This document shows positions 13,722-14,275 of a stretch of 14,275 nt of DNA, piece after piece. Source of the DNA: Actinomycetota bacterium (lineage in GTDB: Bacteria > Actinomycetota > Humimicrobiia > Humimicrobiales > Humimicrobiaceae); NCBI GenBank assembly GCA_028696435.1, contig JAQVHC010000025.1:1-14275 (forward strand). The letters run 5' to 3'. Position 1 is the first letter of the stretch, and every line of letters starts with the position of its first letter. The notes beneath the pieces are model-generated. The model did not search any database. It worked only from the letters and a program-made list of their open reading frames with translations, and had not been told where the DNA came from. The position numbers and the translations under genes are program-made.

Positions 13722-14275
13722 TCAAATTTTCCCTTCGTTGAAAATCAATTCATCATTAAAAATCTTATCTTTGTAGATGGTTTTCCCATCTACCGTAATA
13801 AGCGGATCGTGAATATCAAAATCTACATGCTCTGGAGCATGGATACGTTCACTACGACGGTCGTTATTACCCAGAGCAACATGGACACAATGTGTTTGAT
13901 GTGTCCCATCTACAAGCCAACCATAAATATCATTTTCTTTTGAAGTAGTAGTAACAATTCCTATTTCGTCAACAATATCAGATTTGGGTTCACTTTCCTC
14001 TATCCACTTTTTTAATCTATCCACTTGAACAGGATCTCCTGAATATCCGGAAACAATCCCATTTTTAATACTGATTCTTAAAGGCTCTTTGTAAAGCTCA
14101 TGTCCTCCGGGAAAATTAGGCCTTATGGGGAAACCTTTATGTGGTCCATGTGCGTGTTGAGATGCTCCATCTATATATAATTCTCCAGACACATAACCAA
14201 TTTTCGGGATAATAGCTACTTCTGAATAGAAAGGAATAATTGCCATAACAGCATGCATAGCATCAAGTCCTTCTT
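13722..14275 (-). CDS. C-terminal part of a NicX/aminopeptidase-T-like protein, N-terminus off the window
   Basis: About 184 residues are visible, open at the right edge: the frame reads EGLDA before the Met at 14258, so that Met is internal. It resembles the M29/NicX-like superfamily (aminopeptidase T, 2,5-dihydroxypyridine dioxygenase), metal-dependent enzymes sharing a C-terminal metal-binding half. Numbering from Met at 14258, seen: KIGYVSGELYIDGASQHAHG (19-38), an IKNGIVSGYSGDP turn (64-76), DEIGI (96-100), HCVHVALGNN (123-132), HAPEHVDFDIHDP (140-152) and ITVDGKTIY (154-162). The alternation of Glu, His and Asp in the GNN and HVDF blocks suits metal ligation. The substrate cannot be predicted. 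The neighbouring 412-base spacer separates it from the NmrA-like gene, and no shared role is evident. Confidence 0.55.
   Translation of the reverse strand, partial: EGLDAMHAVMAIIPFYSEVAIIPKIGYVSGELYIDGASQHAHGPHKGFPIRPNFPGGHELYKEPLRISIKNGIVSGYSGDPVQVDRLKKWIEESEPKSDIVDEIGIVTTTSKENDIYGWLVDGTHQTHCVHVALGNNDRRSERIHAPEHVDFDIHDPLITVDGKTIYKDKIFNDELIFNEGKI

Overview
This window is a strongly AT-rich bacterial segment with tight Shine-Dalgarno (SD) spacing, TTG starts and Gram-positive-style envelope proteins (a GerMN lipoprotein, an N-acetylmuramoyl-L-alanine amidase and single-pass anchored proteins with long disordered linkers). This fits a low-GC anaerobic lineage such as a clostridial-type Firmicute or an uncultivated low-GC actinobacterial/atribacterial-type group. 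The window has no rRNA or tRNA to settle the taxonomy, so the assignment is tentative.

Layout. Bases 1-1785 (minus strand) hold a two-gene unit, GerMN lipoprotein then exported Zn amidase; the amidase runs off the left edge. Bases 2008-4507 (minus) hold dTDP-glucose 4,6-dehydratase (rmlB) followed by a membrane-anchored Ig/PKD/DNRLRE-like surface protein. Bases 4508-5090 are a gene-poor gap carrying a decayed C-terminus of what looks like a DUF4143 ATPase, a tiny ORF with a strong SD, and the control region of a toxin-antitoxin pair. Bases 5091-5901 (plus) are that pair: a ribbon-helix-helix antitoxin overlapping a PIN-domain (VapC-like) toxin. Bases 5919-9296 (minus) hold a short RmlC-like cupin epimerase, a GT4 glycosyltransferase and a GalE-like epimerase, separated by repeat-rich AT spacers. 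Bases 9472-11965 (minus) hold a second GerMN protein, anchored by a transmembrane helix, and a membrane-anchored metallophosphoesterase with a low-complexity insertion. Bases 12419-13309 (plus) hold an atypical NmrA-like SDR. The right edge (13722-14275, minus) is the C-terminal part of a NicX/aminopeptidase-T-like protein.

How it fits together. The central minus-strand genes look like part of a surface-glycan locus: two NDP-sugar epimerase/dehydratases, one cupin epimerase and one glycosyltransferase. It is flanked by cell-wall remodelling and surface-anchored proteins. The dTDP-rhamnose route is incomplete here, with no rmlA or rmlD. A toxin-antitoxin pair on the opposite strand, next to an ATPase relic, splits rmlB from the RmlC-like gene and suggests local insertion and decay. 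All four sugar genes begin with TTG. I found no mobile element, CRISPR array, prophage or clearly new multi-gene system. The most unusual items are the ATPase relic with its in-phase small ORF, the triplicated MKHA N-terminus of the surface protein, the GVHD-variant phosphoesterase with its repeat insertion, and the paired GerMN proteins with different anchors.
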